From positions 3,882,501 through 3,946,500 of the forward strand of contig OY727103.1 of NCBI GenBank assembly GCA_963402885.1: a stretch of DNA of 64,000 bases, read 5' to 3'. The DNA comes from Antedon bifida. Lineage: Eukaryota; Echinodermata; Crinoidea; Comatulida; Antedonidae. Numbering within the stretch: position 1 is the stretch's first letter; each line of letters opens with the position of its first letter. The translations under genes were made by a program, and so were the position numbers. The notes beneath the pieces are model-generated. The model was not told the origin of the DNA. It saw nothing but the letters and a program-made list of their open reading frames with translations, and did no database searches. Shown here one piece after another: positions 62,483 through 64,000 of the stretch.

Positions 62483-62600
62483 TGCTTGGTTCCCACTACG
62501 ACGCAACGCAAAATTTGACCATTCACAAGCGATGGGTTATTCAAGCTTCGCTTTTGATTGGTCAACTCTCCTGCGTTGCGTCTCTAGTAGGAACCACGCT
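62483..62600. mobile_element. Short Harbinger-like MITE with TAA target duplication
   Basis: The ends TGCTTGGTTCCCACTACGAC and CTAGTAGGAACCACGCT are inverted, with TAA at 62480-62482 and 62601-62603. It belongs to the family of 938-1116 with a shorter interior. Confidence 0.85.
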
Positions 62601-63539
62601 TAATGTACAGTTAGCACTCGGTCCTATCAGAACTGGAGTGACTCAACTTATCCTAGTTGAAGCTATAAAATGGTAGGCAAGAATGAAAACCATTCACTAA
62701 ACTTATTTAATAGCTCCGTGGTATTATAAGCCAAACTGAGATCATAAATTCAAGCACTTAATACGTTGTGTATTCAGCTTGATGCCCAGTTTATCAATAC
62801 AGTCGACTAAGCCCATTATCATTCATAATTCCTGTGCTAAGTCTGTGTACTTAAAAAACAGATAGATACTGCAAAGCATTAGCCATTGATGAGAAATCTG
62901 TATCTAAAGACTTTCAAACTGTGTACTGTAGTACATAAAATTCACATATCAAAGAGATATCCAAACAAAATTTCATATTAAAATAATAATAATTAAAAGC
63001 ATTTATAATGTGGCATATATCCAATCAATGATTGCTTATATGCGCAGTACATACATGTATAAAACCATTGTAAGAAAGCAGGTTAAAATATCATTAAGGT
63101 CGACAACAATTAAAACTATAGTAATTAAAACTGAATATTATAGAATTCATTTGTTGCAGGTTTAATATATTATTGGTTAATAAAGCTAGAAGTAAACTCC
63201 TTAGTTTAAGTAGTTTATTATTTATATTTTTATTTCTTATCTATTGGTCCTGAGAAATTCTTGGATTGATTGGATCATCATGTTAAAATATTGAGAATAG
63301 ATTAACAAATATTTCTTATTGTAACTTTTACACATATTATTTGGAAAGCCACTTGACAATATCAGTTCCTCGAATTGAAATCTGTGGCCAACAACTGTGG
63401 CTACTATACATGGAAATGGAATAAGCATTGCCTACTCTACAAGGACCCTATTTATAATTCATCAACAACAGGAACCATTTTGTTATCCCTCCAGGAATGG
63501 TTTGAATGTCCTTTTCTCATAAATTGAAACATGTATTAA

Positions 63540-63682
63540 GCTCTGTCTACACTATCAAACTAGTGTGATGTGCCCAAATGGTAGTGATATGCTTAAATAC
63601 GGTAGTGATATGACATCATCATGTCCATATATGGGCACATCACATTATTTGTTTGTCATTTTTTTGATAGTGTAGACAGAGC
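63540..63682. mobile_element. Foldback MITE, fifth family (GCTCTGTCTACACTATCAAA ends)
   Basis: The 20-base terminal inverted repeats are GCTCTGTCTACACTATCAAA and TTTGATAGTGTAGACAGAGC (one extra T inside the right arm), with inverted ATGGTAGTGATATG and GGGCACATCAC motifs inside. The flanks ATTA(A) and ATTA suggest a short AT-rich target duplication. Remnants occur at 61945-62030, in intron 3 of unit 6 (33850-33945) and beside the intron 3 MITE of units 2-5 and 8 (GTGTAGACAGAGCTTA). Confidence 0.85.
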
Positions 63683-63938
63683 ATTATAAAGGATATAGTC
63701 ATACAAATGACATCAACATGTCTAGTTAAAGAGTAGTGTAAAATAATAGAATGTCGCTTAAATGTCTTTAGGTTTAAATAAAGGAAATATAAGAATGAAG
63801 GAACAGGAACCAATGAAACATGAATGATGCACGCTTTTTCCAAAGTAGGCCTACTAACATCTATTGTGACAATGCCGACATGATATTCCGGTTATATCAT
63901 ATTTCATCTTTTATTGTTTTCTCACCATTATTCAAACG

Positions 63939-63961
63939 AAAAAAAAAAAAAAAAAAAAAAA
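63939..63961. repeat. Poly(A) tract, 23 bases
   Basis: An uninterrupted run of A. No retroposon body could be assigned to it. Confidence 0.8.
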
Positions 63962-64000
63962 TCAACTTTATAAAGTCTCATAAAGTATCATAGTATTCCG

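Larger units (their letters stand above)
57187..64000. other. Presumed first coding intron of plexin
   Basis: No further sema exon was found, so the intron is at least 6.8 kb. It is very AT-rich and carries repeats listed separately, plus a decayed MITE near 61945-62030 related to the one at 63540. Short ORFs at 58442-58654, 60034-60249 and elsewhere show no recognisable domain. Confidence 0.65.

Overview
The window is AT-rich, intron-bearing animal DNA. GT..AG introns of a few hundred bases, a plexin start exon, many short foldback elements (MITEs), LINE relics and TAGGCC-type microsatellites suggest a marine invertebrate deuterostome such as an echinoderm. The species cannot be fixed from the sequence.

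Layout. Positions 1-1200 are a degenerate satellite with a MITE inside it, and a short inverted patch of the same satellite recurs at 2259-2325. From 2.66 to 53.87 kb runs a head-to-tail, plus-strand tandem array of nine copies of one gene encoding an MFS anion transporter of the SLC17 (sialin/VGLUT) family. All complete copies have nine coding exons with the same splice phases and encode about 470 residues. Five copies (units 2, 3, 5, 6, 8) look fully intact and unit 4 has a small in-frame deletion. Unit 1 lacks exon 1 in this window. Units 7 and 9 are sibling pseudogenes lacking exons 1, 2, 6 and 7. Units 2, 3, 4, 5 and 8 share a conserved upstream block with a TATA box about 45 bases before the start codon; unit 6 has a divergent upstream region.

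The array is strongly mosaic. Introns are as similar as exons between some copies. Diagnostic bases switch abruptly within units, for example between exons 5 and 6 of unit 4, in intron 4 of unit 5 and in exon 9 of unit 8. This points to recent unequal crossing over or gene conversion. Two 3' flanks carry a duplicated segment with a 34-bp minisatellite that differs by exactly four repeat units, followed by a LINE relic.

From 53.9 kb the window is mostly non-coding up to 56.33 kb, where the first coding exon of a plexin (signal peptide plus the N-terminal half of a sema domain) starts. The remaining 6.8 kb appears to be the first plexin coding intron and contains a minus-strand LINE 3' end and several MITEs. 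Other items of note are a hammerhead-ribozyme-like core on the minus strand at 31824-31860 and a palindromic minisatellite of variable length just before exon 7 in three units.

All gene models were built by eye from ORF, splice-site and inter-copy comparison; none has transcript support here.
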